Of a stretch of DNA of 64,000 nt, positions 32,151 to 44,965 are shown one piece after another. The stretch spans positions 18,562,046-18,626,045 of the forward strand of contig NC_065570.1 in assembly GCF_937616625.2 (NCBI RefSeq). The letters run 5' to 3'. The notes below the pieces were generated by a model. It worked only from the letters and a program-made list of their open reading frames with translations. It did no database searches and had not been told where the DNA came from. The position numbers and the translations under genes were made by a program. Position 1 is the first letter of the stretch; every line of letters starts with the position of its first letter. The DNA comes from Mercurialis annua (taxonomy: Eukaryota > Streptophyta > Magnoliopsida > Malpighiales > Euphorbiaceae).

Positions 32151-35100
32151 TGTCACGATCCATTTTCATGAATCGCTATCGGCGCTAGGATATGGGTATA
32201 TGGTTGTACCAGAACCCGTAGCTAGCCTTGCGGATAACCAACAAATACATAAGCCTGCAAGAAAACCAATGCTCGGGGGCAACCGAAACTTCAGCCTAGT
32301 TCTAGCAGTTCATAATTTACAACATTTATTATAAAGTGCTCAGCCAACTCTGAGTCTTAAACATGGCAGAAGTATATATTAACCCAAGTTAATAAAAGAA
32401 TGCCAAAATAGCAATAATTCATTGAATAAATTTATAACAAGTATTCGACATAAGACTTCTATTTACTACAGCGGTCTAAGAATAAAATCAGTTTAATAAA
32501 CTTTATAAAATAAAGTAAAACCTCCGAGGAAATAAAGAATCGGAGAGCAGTTGACTCGCTCATATCATAATCCTGGAAAAATTGGAAAAACAACGGGGTC
32601 GGATATACTAAGATGAGTTCATACCACTATTTACATTTATCAAGTGGAAAACCTTTAAAACCCTTTTAAAACATTTAATATGAACATTACATATAATAGT
32701 TGGAACCCTAATCCACAATACTAATATAACCATAATCCATTAGGCCTGGTCCCGAGAGCTGAGCTACACCGATTACCGACCACTCTTAATTCATAACCAG
32801 AGTCCAGAGAGCTGAGCTACACCGAGTTACTCTACTGAGTCCCGAGAGCTAGGCTACCACCGAGTTACCCCCACATATCACATACCTTATCTAGATCAAT
32901 ACCGGTGCGCACGCAGTCCTAATGATGCCCATTAGGTAGCATGTTCCAACTAAAAGCCATAATGGAAAAACAGTTTAAAATATACATACAGTATATATTT
33001 ATATGTTAAAATAACAATTTACTTAATAAAGTGATAAATAGTAAGTACAAACTCACTGCTTGCAAATCCACGTGAAAACCTGACAAGCAACTAAACCTGA
33101 TCCGACTCTGAAGCACGAGCAGTCGACGGGTCAAAGAAAATATAAATAACAATTAATATCATCCCCTAACTCTAGAGAGTACTGGACACCACATACGACT
33201 AACACAGATATCAATCAAGCCAAAGTACAAACCATGATAACGCCATTATACATATATAGTCAAAATGCCAAAGCATAAACCAATGTGGAGTAATCATACT
33301 TACTCGGACTGTCACCAAAGTCATACAACTAGTTAAGTCAAATTCAGTTCCCACTTTGAAAACATGACCCGAAAATCCATTTCAGATAACTTAGTTAAAT
33401 CCATAAACCAAGTTTAACACCAACATGGTGAGTTAGCCAAGTTACAACAATTACAAGGCATCTTCTCACAAATCGGGCGACCCAAGTCTAACCCGAACCA
33501 AAAACCAACCAGAGTAAAACCAGAGTTTAATATGTAGAACGTCTTTTGATAAACTATGAAATCCATTTTGAAAACAAGGAACTCGATTAGAACTAAATAA
33601 CCAAAATATCATAATGCTCATAAGGTTCTCGACAAAAGTCCTCAATGGACAAACATGCTCAAACGGCCAACATAAAATATACAATCACCTTAGCATGCCC
33701 TAAACATGTCAAAGCAAGATTAACAATAATTTATACATCATACTAACATGCTAACAACAATCTAAATTAACCAATAATGTTAAACAACCCAACTAACTTG
33801 TTTAAACAATCAAAACATTACATGGCAACAAATTCAACATTTAGCCAAAATCGGCAAAACAAGCCAACCTCAATACAACCATGCCATGACACTTTAATGA
33901 ATCCAATTCATCTCAGAAGCTTAAACCAATTACATTTTCAATTTCAAAACCTCTAACAAAAACATACCAATTGATCATGATTATCAAGTCAAATAACAAA
34001 CAATTTGATATGCTCAAACCAAACTAATCCAACTCTGTCAATTTGATTTTTAATCACCAAACACATCTTAATTCAATTATTTACATCCCTATAACAAAAT
34101 TAAACTAAAACAATTTATAGCAATCTAATTCTTTAAACAACAATATAATGACAATGAAATTATGGGCAGCCCTAGCATTCCACTTTTATGAAATCCATAC
34201 AACGCATGAACGAATCGAATTCAAGAGAGCATAAACGACTACAACAAATGCACAACAAGTATTGACAATGAAATTGATACATTAATAAGAAAACCAAATA
34301 AAAACAACCCATATAATTACATGCCACAACAAGTAACATTTAAAATTGAAATCTAACAACAACCATCACACCAACAATTCGAATTAAAAGGGTAAAGGAA
34401 GGATTAATTACCTTAGCAATCCAAAAAAGCAAAGAAAACTTAGAAAAATAGTGGGATAATGGCTACAACAATGAAAAACCAAAGGACCAATGAATACCCA
34501 AACAATTTGATTACAAAAACCATGAATTGAATGATGGAATGGATGTTAGAACACTTACCAAGTGTCTTGAGGCACCAAAATGTGATTGGAAATCATCTAC
34601 AAATGTTTAAAATCAGTTTAGAGTTTGTGGGAACAAGTGGGGGCTGATTTGGTCGAGAAACGAAGTTTTTATAAGAAAACCCGCAATGAACCGGTTCTAC
34701 GGTCGGTTCTGCCCAGCAGAACCGGTTATAGAACCGGTTGACTCACTGCCAATGCAGAAATCAGAGTGGACCGGACCTACAGTCGGTTCTGCTCAGCAGG
34801 TCCGGTTATAGATCCGGTTGACCCAAAAAGGGGTCAAAACGACGATCCGAACGGTCGAATGAAAGATAATCCTCTTAGGTACAACATATCTCAAGGGCAG
34901 CCCGATCCGACGGTTAAATTGAGAGATATGGACATTTTACTAGAGCATTGCAGATTTGGAAAACATGCAAACATTGTTTTGATAACAATCCGGAAATAAA
35001 TCAATTAAACATCAAATACTTAAAGGTTCAAGGGGTACACATAAGTCATTCAACATGACACAACCAAGGTACCACTTATGCTAATTCGCACATAAATCAA

Positions 35101-35227
35101 TACGAAAACAAGTCGAAAGCACAACGAGAACATGTCGAAGTGAAAACACAACCAAAGTCCATCACAAACCAAACTTTAAACGGACAACCAACCACCAAAA
35201 CAAGTTATAAAATTACGGGTTATTACA
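32151..35227 (-). repeat. 3' LTR of retrotransposon copy 2, complete
   Basis: TGTCACGATCC...GGTTATTACA on the + strand, 3077 bp; TGTAATAACCCG on the sense (minus) strand. The polypurine tract follows at 35228-35240. It contains the uninterrupted ATG site at 33424-33426 that is occupied by CACTA elements in the partner LTRs. Sense-strand modules: GCCCCCGAGCATTGG (complement at about 32271-32285), ACCGCAGTAG-like (about 32467), GGGTTAGACTTGGGTC (about 33480-33495). Confidence 0.92.
34666..34835 (-). promoter_or_regulatory. LTR promoter with AACCGGTT repeats, copy 2
   Basis: Minus-strand TATA-like CTTATAAAAA (34675-34666), preceded on that strand by AACCGGTT motifs in both orientations (34688-34740) and a second imperfect copy built on GGTCCGG/ACCGGAC (34768-34825). 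The matching block in the 5' LTR is at 48492-48640, where a short deletion removed one motif. This supports a U3 assignment. Confidence 0.55.
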
Positions 35228-38200
35228 TTCTCCCCAACTTAAAAACAAAATCGTCCTCGATTTTAACACAAAAACAACCGACGTAAAACATAACATAAAA
35301 CTACATAGCAAGCAATACAAAACGTACATAACCAACGTAAGAACACATAATCATGATACCCAAAGGAATTAAGGAAAGCAAAATAACAAATTTGCATAAC
35401 AAACTCTGTCTCTCAAGAACATTCCTCAACCAAGTAACCAACTGAAACTGTAATCATAGGAATTCTGTTATTCATCAACCTACGCACTTGCGTAACCACA
35501 AACATAACATATTGCTCCTCGAATGATAACTCAAAACCACCACTCATATAAATCAACAAACTCAAATGGTCACAACACACACATATGCACAAATTTCTAT
35601 TCTATCAACTTGGTGCTCCAACAATCACTCGATCAACACAATGTGAATAATCAACAATTATTCAACTGAGAGTCATAATTACTCTATACCGAAGTGGCTT
35701 CCAGAACCATCTCGAAACTCATCTATTATAAAATCCTCAATGTCAATTACAAGATTAAGCGCTAAGCTCAACTATAATTCTATAATTCCAAAATCTTTTG
35801 CCTTAGACAAAACAATAACACTGCAAACTTAGCTGATAAAATCTATCGTTCTAAAACACTTACTTACTTCCACTTTTAGCTTCTCTACATCAAAATTATC
35901 GATAACAAAACCCAATAAACTTCTGGTAATATTTTGGTTCCAAAATCAACATTATAATAATCATTTAATCCGAACGATTTAGTACCAACTCGATAATACA
36001 ATTAACTTGTGAATCATAAAACACAAAAACTCTTATCGCAATTCAAAGAAAAGCGAACCTCTCTTATGATAATAAAAATTTCTATATCAGTGATAAACAA
36101 TATCCATCAAAATTATTCTCCCAATCACTCAGAAATATAACGCCACGACTACACTGAACATTGACTGCATCAGACAATTAAAAATTTTGTCTCTTACAAC
36201 AAGTGTTCAACCATGCTCAAAACGATATACAAACATTACAATAATACAATTAATTAACAAAATCGATCAACCAATCATGGTTGTCGAAACCTATTAACCG
36301 CGATTCCCGATTCTGAATCAACTATCTTATATAACCAAATCGAACTCAAATTCTCAAAATTATTCAATCAATTGACTATAATCTCGCATACAACGAAAGA
36401 TCAATACGACCAGTTTACTACGACCGGATTGTCAGCTATGCTAAAAACCAACCCTTGTGGGTATAAAATATTTTAATACAAGATATTTTATATACAAAAT
36501 TTTCCACCCTGTTTAAAAGACTCTATGTCTTACACCTTCTTTTTCATTCAAAATCGAAATACCTTTACCGTTGAAAAACCATCGGTTTTGCAAACCCCTT
36601 GAAATTTTTCAAAATATTCTAATTTTAAATCCGAAATTTCCTCTTACTTTCCAATACATTTGCAAATCTATAAAACAGTTCAACTGACAAAATTTATGTT
36701 CTCTTTAATTCAAACTTGTCAAAACACTTTTTAAATAGTTTATACTTTTCTCGTAAAAGTCAAACTGTGGCAAAATTCCCCGTATTCAAAATGCATATTG
36801 ATGTTTCAAGCATCCAAAATTTAAGTCGCTTTTAAATTTTCTCAAACAAAAACACTATTTGAAGAATCGTTCAACCGAAAAATTTATTATTCCTTTTGAA
36901 TCAAATTTGACAAAAATATCTTCCTTTCCTCAGAAGGGTAAATTTAACAATGCAAATCTCTTGTTTGTGAAACACCTTTATATCAATACACTAAAATACT
37001 TGGACTATTTAAATTTTGAAAAGATAAGGTCTCTTTTAAAAATACAGTGTATACATACACATGAGCATAACCAATATCCTTAATTTATAAATCCTTAAAT
37101 CACAAATCGGAAATCATCATGAACACTTCCCAATATGAATCCAACCATAAACCGCACTTAGCATTACTATATCTCGAGCGCAATCTCAAAAGCACTCTTA
37201 CTCATAACCACAAAATTCTGATTCTACAAACCAATCACTCACAACGTAAACGTCCAATAATCATCACCATCATCACCATCATCACAGAGTATTTGTCTAA
37301 CTACCTTTCAGTAACAGTTTCAAAATCATTTGAAATCCATCAACTTTATAAATAAATATATCACAACATGACTCGCGAGTTTGTTTCAAAACATCTTTCT
37401 CCAAACACTTTATCGATAAAATCTATTTTACATAATTGTGCGCCAGGGTGATGACATTTCTCATCCCCAAGGAGTTGCATCTAACCCTAATCATTTCAAT
37501 GCACGTGATGCATGTACTATTATGCATGTATCAATTATTAATTTATCTTTTATTTAGTCAACATACTCAGTGTTCAATGCAATCCTATCTGTGACATTCA
37601 AAATGCATGTTCATGATATGTCTAGGCACAATTACGTGTTGAAAATATTTCAAATATTTTAACAATTCAACCTTTGAAATTAAATTCTCGATAAAATATT
37701 TTCTAGACGTTACACTCTGTGAGATGTGCACTCGATAACCTCAAAATATTTCTCAAATTCCTTACTTGCAACCTAGCAACACTCGATGCTATATGACAAC
37801 TCATCCTAATAACTTCATTACAACTCTACCATATAAGATATTCCAATAACCTCAATTTATACTAAGCTTATTCCCAAAGAAATAACACATCAATACTTTC
37901 CTACAAAACTTACCGCCAGCTCCCGCATCGCATCATCAGACTTGATGGAAACACCAGTGTATTAATAAACCGATCTATCTTCTCGGTTCAAAATTTGCAA
38001 TATGCGTTCTAGGACAATCAGAAATCATCAACCAATCCAAGGGAATATTTCGCACATCTTCCTCGATATCAAAATCCAAATATTTTGATCCACGAAACAT
38101 ACATCAAGGTAAGCCAACCTTGATCAAGTGAATAAATCATCTCACGTGCTACTCGGCACGAAGAGACAAATCAAGCAATCAACGTAATCCAACAAAACTT

Positions 38201-39529
38201 GTGAGATATTTAACGCAATTAAACCAAAATTTTTATTATGATTTTCACAACTATAAACCACGTAAGCATACCATTAAAGAAATTAACCCAAACATATTTT
38301 ATAGATGAAATCAGGACATGCTACAAGCAGCTTGAATTTTCTTAACGTATCATTCTGTAACATTTAATCTCTCAAGAAAACGCTTCAAAATTTTATTTTG
38401 AAATCTTAAAGCCAAATACGAAAACATTCAAAAATTTAGTTGAGCTCCACAGTTAAAACAAAATCACTATCTGTAAAAGTCTCTTCTATTTATCAATTTC
38501 TTTAAAACAAATACCCAAGTTTCTCAAACCATAAAATCATCGAGCTAGCCGAGTCAATACAACTACCAAGCTCAAGTCCTAAATTTGGGTGACCCAAGTC
38601 GAACCCAAAACAATCGTTTATAAATCGTATTCGAAATATTTTTTAAATCTGAAAAATATTTTAATAAAATTTCCATCCCTGAAAAATTAGGAGCTCAATG
38701 TAACCCAACCGCTAAACAGTAATTTAAAACTCAAATGAAAAATATTTGATTTCAAACAGCCATTCCGTAAATCTCAACAATTTAAAATGCTGACATACTA
38801 CGACATTAAATTCTTAACAATGACTCATCTCATAAAAAAATATCACTTTGAAATCATCGTTTGTTAACACCAAACCAAACATAATATTTCAAAATAAAAA
38901 ATTTATTTTTTACTGGTACTTTAACCAAAAATCAACCTTTTTAAGAATTAAAAATCAAACTTCTCTTATGATTCTATGTCGAAACACAAATCGAATAAAA
39001 ACAATTTCCTCCATAGGAGCCTTAAACAATATGGGGTCAAATAAAGTACGACAACAAAACATGATAAAAGATTTTACAGTTAAAATTATTTATACTGGAA
39101 ATAAGGTCAAAGTCTAACGAAATATCATTTTTTTTAATAAACCCTGTTCTCGGCTCAAGCCAATTCTACTCACCAAATAATCCAGCGTCATTAGAACCAT
39201 TAAAGGCATAAAAGCCAAAGTTTTACAAACAATATCATACCCAAGTATGAATTTAGAAAAAAAAAGTTTCCAACCTAAGATTTCCCGAGAAATCCAAAGC
39301 AATTTTAATCACCCAAGTGAAATAACCTAAACATGATAAAACACAACAAGTAACATCCAAGTGAAATTAATTGTCAATCATAGCATCAACACCAAATAAA
39401 GACCGACAGACATCACCTATAGGATGTAGGATGAAAGTTTGAAAATAAAAGATGACGTTTTAAAAGACAAGACACAAATCCTAATTCTGCAGTAGTTCCT
39501 AAGACACGACATCAACTTATAATACCAAA
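35228..39529 (-). mobile_element. Internal region of retrotransposon copy 2, main part
   Basis: Colinear with 10131-14400. Contains the same polypurine tract complement, the polyprotein end (VKIEDDFVF... at about 35223-35267), and the chromodomain-like remnant (about 35415-35555). No long reading frames. A CATCACCAT expansion near 37262-37285 and a longer stretch near 37310-37340 are small differences from copy 1. The region ends at the MULE target site. Confidence 0.75.
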
Positions 39530-39538
39530 AACACATAA

Positions 39539-39662
39539 GGGTTTAATATACTTTTGGTGTCTCAACTTTTTTAAAAATTACATTTCGGTGTTTGAACAAA
39601 AATTTATAACGACCGAGTAAGTGAACTTGTTAAAAACTTACAAGTTGGTTGTTATTTCCGGT
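39539..39662 (+). repeat. MULE left terminal inverted repeat
   Basis: Matches the reverse complement of 44781-44904 over 124 bp with one difference that I can see (an A-run near 39573 against a T in the partner). It diverges right after TTATTTCCGGT. In MuDR-type elements the repeats hold the promoters of the inward-reading genes; that may apply here. Confidence 0.95.
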
Positions 39663-40188
39663 CTCTGACAGAAATGGTGATGTGGAGTATGACATGGCTA
39701 AAAGACAGAGGGTAATACTAATGACATGGAATTATGATATTTATTAAATGAAATGAACACATGTGACAGTCACGTGATCACGGAAATGACCTAATTTGCC
39801 CTTCATCTGTCAAAACGGGACTGAGTTACATGAAGTTAAAAAATTAGGTTAAAATTGAGGGAAAAAATTACTGTGAATTTGTGCGACGATCAAGAGCGAA
39901 ATCAAGAGCAAGAAACTATCAAGATTGGAAAAGGGGTTTGAAGAACGCGATTGTTGTGCTTGATTTACGTATCTAAAGCAAATTTCCTGAATGATTATCA
40001 CCATACAATGACAAGGTATGTGATTTCTGTCAGTGATTAGGTTATTTAACATTTTTTTTCTTTATTCTTTGATGATTCTGTAAACTCATTATTAAATTGT
40101 AGAACTCTGCTTTACGCCCATTTTTTATTAATTATTGAAGTGTATTTTTATATATGTTAGTGGCAGGCCTGTGATTGATCTATACTAG
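39663..40188 (+). other. MULE 5' region before transposase frame
   Basis: About 530 bp between the left inverted repeat and the open transposase frame. AT-rich, with an AG-rich stretch near 39885-39950 (GAGCGAAATCAAGAGC...). Could hold an untranslated first exon and an intron: GGTATGTG at 40015 would be a fair donor. No start codon for the transposase is evident, because the downstream frame opens after a stop at 40186 without an early ATG. Confidence 0.4.
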
Positions 40189-43100
40189 GGGGGTTATTTT
40201 ATTGGGGACTTACGAGGCATTCAAAAGGTTTATAATGGGGGAAGATTGTGGCATGTGGATATTGATATAGAGAAGTTTACTTTATCGAATTTCACCATTA
40301 TCACACAAAACTTGCTAGGAAATAGACAAATTAGCAAGATTCACTTTAGATATCCAGGAAAATCTTTAGCACATGGGTTGAGGCTGTTAACTGAGTGGTC
40401 AATTTCAGACTTGGTGAAGTTATTAATAGAGCATAAAACAGTAGAGGTGTACACTGAGCATTATGCAGTTACTGGTGAGGGTAGTTTAGGTAATGTCTCT
40501 ATAACTGAGGGTATAAATGACATTAACACTGAGTCACTAGAGGCAGATGAGATAAGGCTTACAGATGTGGGGGTTGGACATATTAATGATAGTAATAATG
40601 GACAGCAAAAAGATAGGAGTGAGAGTGAAGGAATTGCAGCTACAGAGGTAAATGCAGAAGGAATTTTTGCTAGTGAAGGTGGTGGAACTGAGGCTACAGA
40701 AGGTAATGGAATTGCAGCTGATGAGGAAGAGCCTTCTGATGAGGAAATTATGGACTGTCCTTATATGTCCTCTGATGATGAGTTGGTAGAATCTAGAGCT
40801 AGTTTGAGGGGTTTCAAGGAGAAAAAGAAGCAGCTAGCAGATAAAATCAAAGCTTACAAAAACAATGAAGAGGCAGAACCTTCAGCTGAAGCAACAAAGC
40901 AAGATCTAGAGGAAGATGGAAGTGGGACTGATTATTGGGATTCAGAGGAAGAGGATGAATGTTACAGTCCAGTCACAACAGATGAAGAAGATGGTGATCA
41001 TGCACAAAGGAGAAGATCTAGACATCCATTGTTCAAAAGTAAGGCAGATAAATTGTCTTTTTGTCTGGGTATGAAACTAACTGGACCAGATCACTTCAAA
41101 GAAGCTCTTATAAGATTTTCAATTCAAGAGAGAAGGGAGCTTAAGCTTGTGAGAAACACACAGAAGGAAGTTAGGGCTAAATGTGTTAGGACTTTATGCC
41201 CTTTTCAGATTTATGCTTCTGAGGAAACAGAAAGCAAAGCATTTTTGGTCAAGACCTACAATCCAGAGCCTACTTGCATGGTTACATTCAAGAATAGAAG
41301 AGTGACTACTAAGTGGTTGGCTAAGAATTACTTGTGCAAATACAAGTCCCTTGCACGCATGAGATTAGTTGACTTGTAATCCTTAATGAGAACTGATCTT
41401 AGGTTAGCCATGAGCTTAACTAAAGTAAAAAGGGTTGTCTTCCAAGCAAATCTAATACTTGAAGGTGAGGTTAAGGAAGAGTTTGCATTGTTATGGGATT
41501 ACCTTGAAGAGATTAGAAGATCAAATGTTGGCAGCACAGCTGTTATGAAAGTTGAAAGACCTTTGCCTGAGTCTTTGCCAATGTTTCAGAGGTTATACAT
41601 CAACTTTTACTGTTTGAAGAAAGGTTGCTGCATGGATGTAGAAGGGTGATTGGGCTAGATGGATGCTTTCAAAAAGGAAATGTTAAAGGAGAGATTCTAG
41701 CAGCTGTTGGGAGGGATGGAAACAATCAAATGTTTCTAGTGGCTTGGGCTCTAGTTGACACAGAAAGAAGAGAAACATGGGATTGGTTCATCCAGTTGCT
41801 TGCAGATGATCTTCGACTCAATCTAGGGTCAGGATGGGTTATTATCACTGATCAACAAAAGGTAAATGTCAATTACATATGGACTGTTAGGTAGTTATAT
41901 AGACTGTTATTGAATTTATGGGTTGTTAGTTATTTATGTACTGTGAATTGGTTTTGCAGGGCTTGTTAGATTCAGTAGCTGATTTGCTACCTAGAGCAGA
42001 ACATAGGTGTTGTGCAAGACACCTATATGCTAACTGGAGGAAAAAGAATGGAAGGAGGGAAGATTTGCAAAAGCTTTGGTGGAAGTGTGCCAAGTCCTCC
42101 AACATGCCTGATTTCAACAAAAACATGGAGGCAATGAGACAACTCACACAAAAGGGATTTGATGACATGCTAATCACTCACCCTAGACACTGGTGCAGAG
42201 CTTACTTCACAACTGAGGTAAAATGTCACATTGTTGATAACAATTTAATAGAGGCTTTTAATGGTAAAATTATTGAAGCTAGAACAAAGAATGTCATTGC
42301 CATGGGTTGCATACCAATAGAGATCTGGAAACTAAATGGATTGGTGATTTTGGGAATAGGATAAGAAAAAAGCTGCATGAGAGCAAATTACAGAGTGGTA
42401 ATTGTGAAGTTTTATATAATGGGGGTGATGGCTTTGAAATAGGGCACCTTGGAGATAGTTATGCATTTAATCTGAAAAACAGGACTTGCCCTTGTAGACA
42501 GTTTGATTTAACAGGTATACCCTATCCTCGTGCGGTTTGTGCCATTGCATACCTAGATGGTAATCCAGAAGATTACATCTCCCATTGGTTTAGGAAAGAA
42601 ACACACTTACAGGCATATATGTATCTAATGCAACAAATGAATGGGAGAAAATTTTGGAAAAAAACTCCATATGACCCACCTCAGCCCCCTCCATTCAAAA
42701 AGATGCCTGGCAGGCCTGCAAAAAATAGAAGAAAAGAAGATGGAAAAGCATCTAGTGGTTATAAATTATCCAGAAAGGGCAGAGTCATGACTTGTCAAGT
42801 CTGTTTTCAGAAGGGCCATAACAGGAAAAAGTTCCCTCAAGCTCCATCAAGTGATACTAATTTGAATAGGGATCAACAGCACACTAGGGAGCATCAACAA
42901 CAAACTGGGGATCAATTTTCTAGAATTTCAAAACTGCCAGTAAGTTATTTAATGCATATATTTGTATACAATTTTTTTTGACTTGCTGTGATTCATTGAT
43001 ATGCCAATATTTGTTTTCAGTTTGTGAGAGCAACACATGGGGCACAAAGCAGTAAACAGAGTGAAACCTCACACTCAAATAGTGGTGTCACCAATCCAGT

Positions 43101-43632
43101 ACTCTCTCCTAGAAGGTATGCTGAAAATGTTAGGACATTTGTGAGAAAGAATCCAGCTGTGCAAAAGACTCCAACTTACATTCCAGGAATACATACACAA
43201 CCTATTAGAGGATATGGTGTATACAATGACTTTGAAACAAACACTTTTGTGACAAATGTAAGTTGACTTGCTGTTATTTATGTGCATTAACTATCTTAGT
43301 GGTTGTAAGTTATGGTTGTAAGAAATGGTTTTGTTTTGTCTTGTTATTTGCAGCCAAAAACTACAAGTCAAAGGGTTGTTTACAGAGAAGGTTTAAGAAG
43401 GGTTGGAAATGAACCTGAACCAAAATTCATGACTGATAGAACAGTGGGTTACAAGAGATGGGGCAAACAATGTGCAACTGCATCAGAGCCACAGAAAAGA
43501 GCAAAAAACAGAGCCAACAAGAAGAACAAAAAGAGTACAGAAGTTGAGTCTTCAGTGCCAATTATCCCTACCCAAGAGTCCATTAGGTCTAAACCAGATC
43601 TAGAGACATTGCCAGGATATTCTACATCATGA
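40189..43632 (+). pseudogene. MULE transposase (MuDR family), disabled
   Basis: Domains in order: an N-terminal PB1-like region (about 40204-40470); a long acidic linker; a DBD_Tnp_Mut zinc-finger domain (about 41025-41376); the DDE catalytic region with IGLDGCF, IITDQQKG, CARHLYANW and DNNLIEAFN; a SWIM domain (about 42487-42560); and a zinc knuckle (about 42793-42834). Introns with good GT/AG ends: 41862-41959, 42940-43020, 43258-43353. Damage: in-frame TAA at 41377-41379, frameshifts near 41615 and 42320, no clear start. Zinc ligands are replaced: Pro for the expected His at 41269-41271, Tyr and Arg at 42523-42531, Phe for Cys at 42832-42834. The catalytic Asp/Asp/Glu residues are still readable. 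Family assignment is secure; function is lost. Confidence 0.93.
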
Positions 43633-44273
43633 TTTTGTATTTTGTGTAGCTTAGGTTGTTCCTAAGTTTTTTGCTTACCTTAAGTAGTGATTGAACTCAA
43701 GTCAATCTGGTTTATGTAATCTATTTTGTCCTACTGATACAATTGAAGTCAATCTGGCTACTAAGGGGTTTTGCCTGTGTTGTTAGTGATTAGCAGCAAC
43801 ACATGAATGTTACATGTTGTAGTAGACATATTACTACTTAAAATTGTGAAATTACAATTGAATCAAAAGTTGTTCTTCAAGTTTTTTCTTTTGTCTATAA
43901 TTAAGAGTTTATTTCAATTGTTTTCCTTAGTTTATGGGTTAAGAGTTTTGAAGTTACAATTGAATTTGAGGTTGTTAAATTACAGTTTTACTAGTATCAA
44001 ACATACAAATAGAGGCTGTAATATACTTTCATTCAGGCATTTCATCAAACACCTTCACTGCTACAATATACCTAACTTATTTCAGGTATTTAATTCAGGC
44101 ATTGATCTAGTTTAGTTCAGGCATTTAATCAAACACATTTGCAACATCTTCATTAAAAGCAGTAAACACATTCATTTCATCAACCCAAAAATCTACAAAG
44201 TGCTTTCCATTTTACAAACCTCAAAAACTACCAGACAACAATACAGATTCTACATCAAATTACAACAATCAAT
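43633..44273. other. MULE region between the convergent genes
   Basis: 640 bp between the stop of the transposase and the stop of the minus-strand ORF. AT-rich, with several copies of TTCAGGCATTT near 44033-44130. Likely holds the two 3' untranslated ends. No conserved frame. Confidence 0.5.
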
Positions 44274-44552
44274 TCACTTAAAGATGAGAATTACAATTGA
44301 AAATATTGCCCACAAGAATTTCTCCCTTTTCCAGCTTCTTGCAAGTTCAGCTTCTAAACTTCCAATCTTTCTTAATAACCCAGGTATAATTCGATTAGCT
44401 CTTTTGCACATGTCGTCATCGTTCCATCTAAAATAGCTGCAATCTCCCATCTCGCATGTCATAAACTTTCGTCCCGGATTTTGTTCTGTCCATGAAGTTC
44501 GTTGTATGCTTCTCCTGTCACAATAACAACAATCCATTCTTTTTGAACTCAT
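44274..44552 (-). CDS. GRF-type zinc-finger protein carried by MULE
   Basis: A 92-residue intact frame starting MSSKRMDCCYCDRR. Residues 8-45 fit the GRF zinc finger (zf-GRF): C9-x-C11, then TSWTEQNPGRKF (19-30), C33, C38, and YFRWNDDD (40-47). The four metal-binding cysteines are present. The middle is a short charged, possibly helical stretch (KIGSLEAELARSWKREK), and the C-terminus is a hydrophobic segment FLWAIFSIVILIF followed by K, suggesting a tail membrane anchor. It lies 229 bp inside the right inverted repeat, reading inward, opposite to the transposase. Plant genomes have many small GRF proteins of this shape; their role is not known to me. It could be a captured host gene or an element-borne second gene. 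Unlike the transposase, it shows no break. Confidence 0.8.
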   Translation of the reverse strand: MSSKRMDCCYCDRRSIQRTSWTEQNPGRKFMTCEMGDCSYFRWNDDDMCKRANRIIPGLLRKIGSLEAELARSWKREKFLWAIFSIVILIFK

Positions 44553-44780
44553 TGATGTGAAAGAAAGAGTAGAAGTAAAAGAAATCAGAAATTTTAGAGG
44601 AAGAAGAAGAACAAGTCCTCTGTTCTTAAGTTAAAAAATATTACCGTTATAAGGGCTCTTTAGTCCTTTTAAAATTCCCCAATCCCTAAAATCCATGTCA
44701 TATACATTTTAATTAATATTTGCCTATGTGTAACTTCATTAATCCACATAACCTGCGTTTTTAAGGGCTATCGGATCGAA

Positions 44781-44904
44781 ACCGGAAATAACAACCAACT
44801 TGTAAGTTTTTAACAAGTTCACTTACTCGGTCGTTATAAATTTTTGTTCAAACACCGAAATGTAATTATTAAAAAAGTTGAGACACCAAAAGTATATTAA
44901 ACCC
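44781..44904 (-). repeat. MULE right terminal inverted repeat
   Basis: Reverse complement of the left repeat with one visible mismatch in 124 bp. Followed by the target duplication AACACATAA (44905-44913). Likely promoter-containing for the minus-strand GRF ORF, by analogy with MuDR. Confidence 0.95.
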
Positions 44905-44965
44905 AACACATAACACATAACATGCATAAGGCCTTAGTTTGAAACCAAAGGTCTGATATCAAGTT
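44905..44965 (-). mobile_element. Retrotransposon internal remainder with primer-binding site
   Basis: Resumes the internal region after the MULE. The first nine bases are the MULE target duplication. The minus strand at 44965-44949 reads AAACTTGATATCAGACC, an initiator-Met-type primer-binding site beside the 5' LTR, matching 14442-14457 in copy 1. Confidence 0.7.

Larger units (their letters stand above)
39539..44904 (+). mobile_element. Mutator-like element (MULE) with two genes
   Basis: 5366 bp, bounded by 124 bp terminal inverted repeats starting GGGTTTAATATAC and by a perfect 9 bp target duplication AACACATAA (39530-39538 and 44905-44913), both hallmarks of MULEs. It contains a broken transposase gene on the + strand (about 40189-43632) and an intact small GRF zinc-finger ORF on the minus strand (44274-44552), so the two genes converge. 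Copy 1 of the host retrotransposon has no insertion at the matching place (about 14401), so the insertion is younger than the segmental duplication. Confidence 0.96.

Noticed and set aside
43075..43287. Minus-strand frame opposite the last exons of the MULE transposase
   Set aside because: Shadow of the transposase exon and its intron, which have consensus splice sites and fit the family on the + strand.
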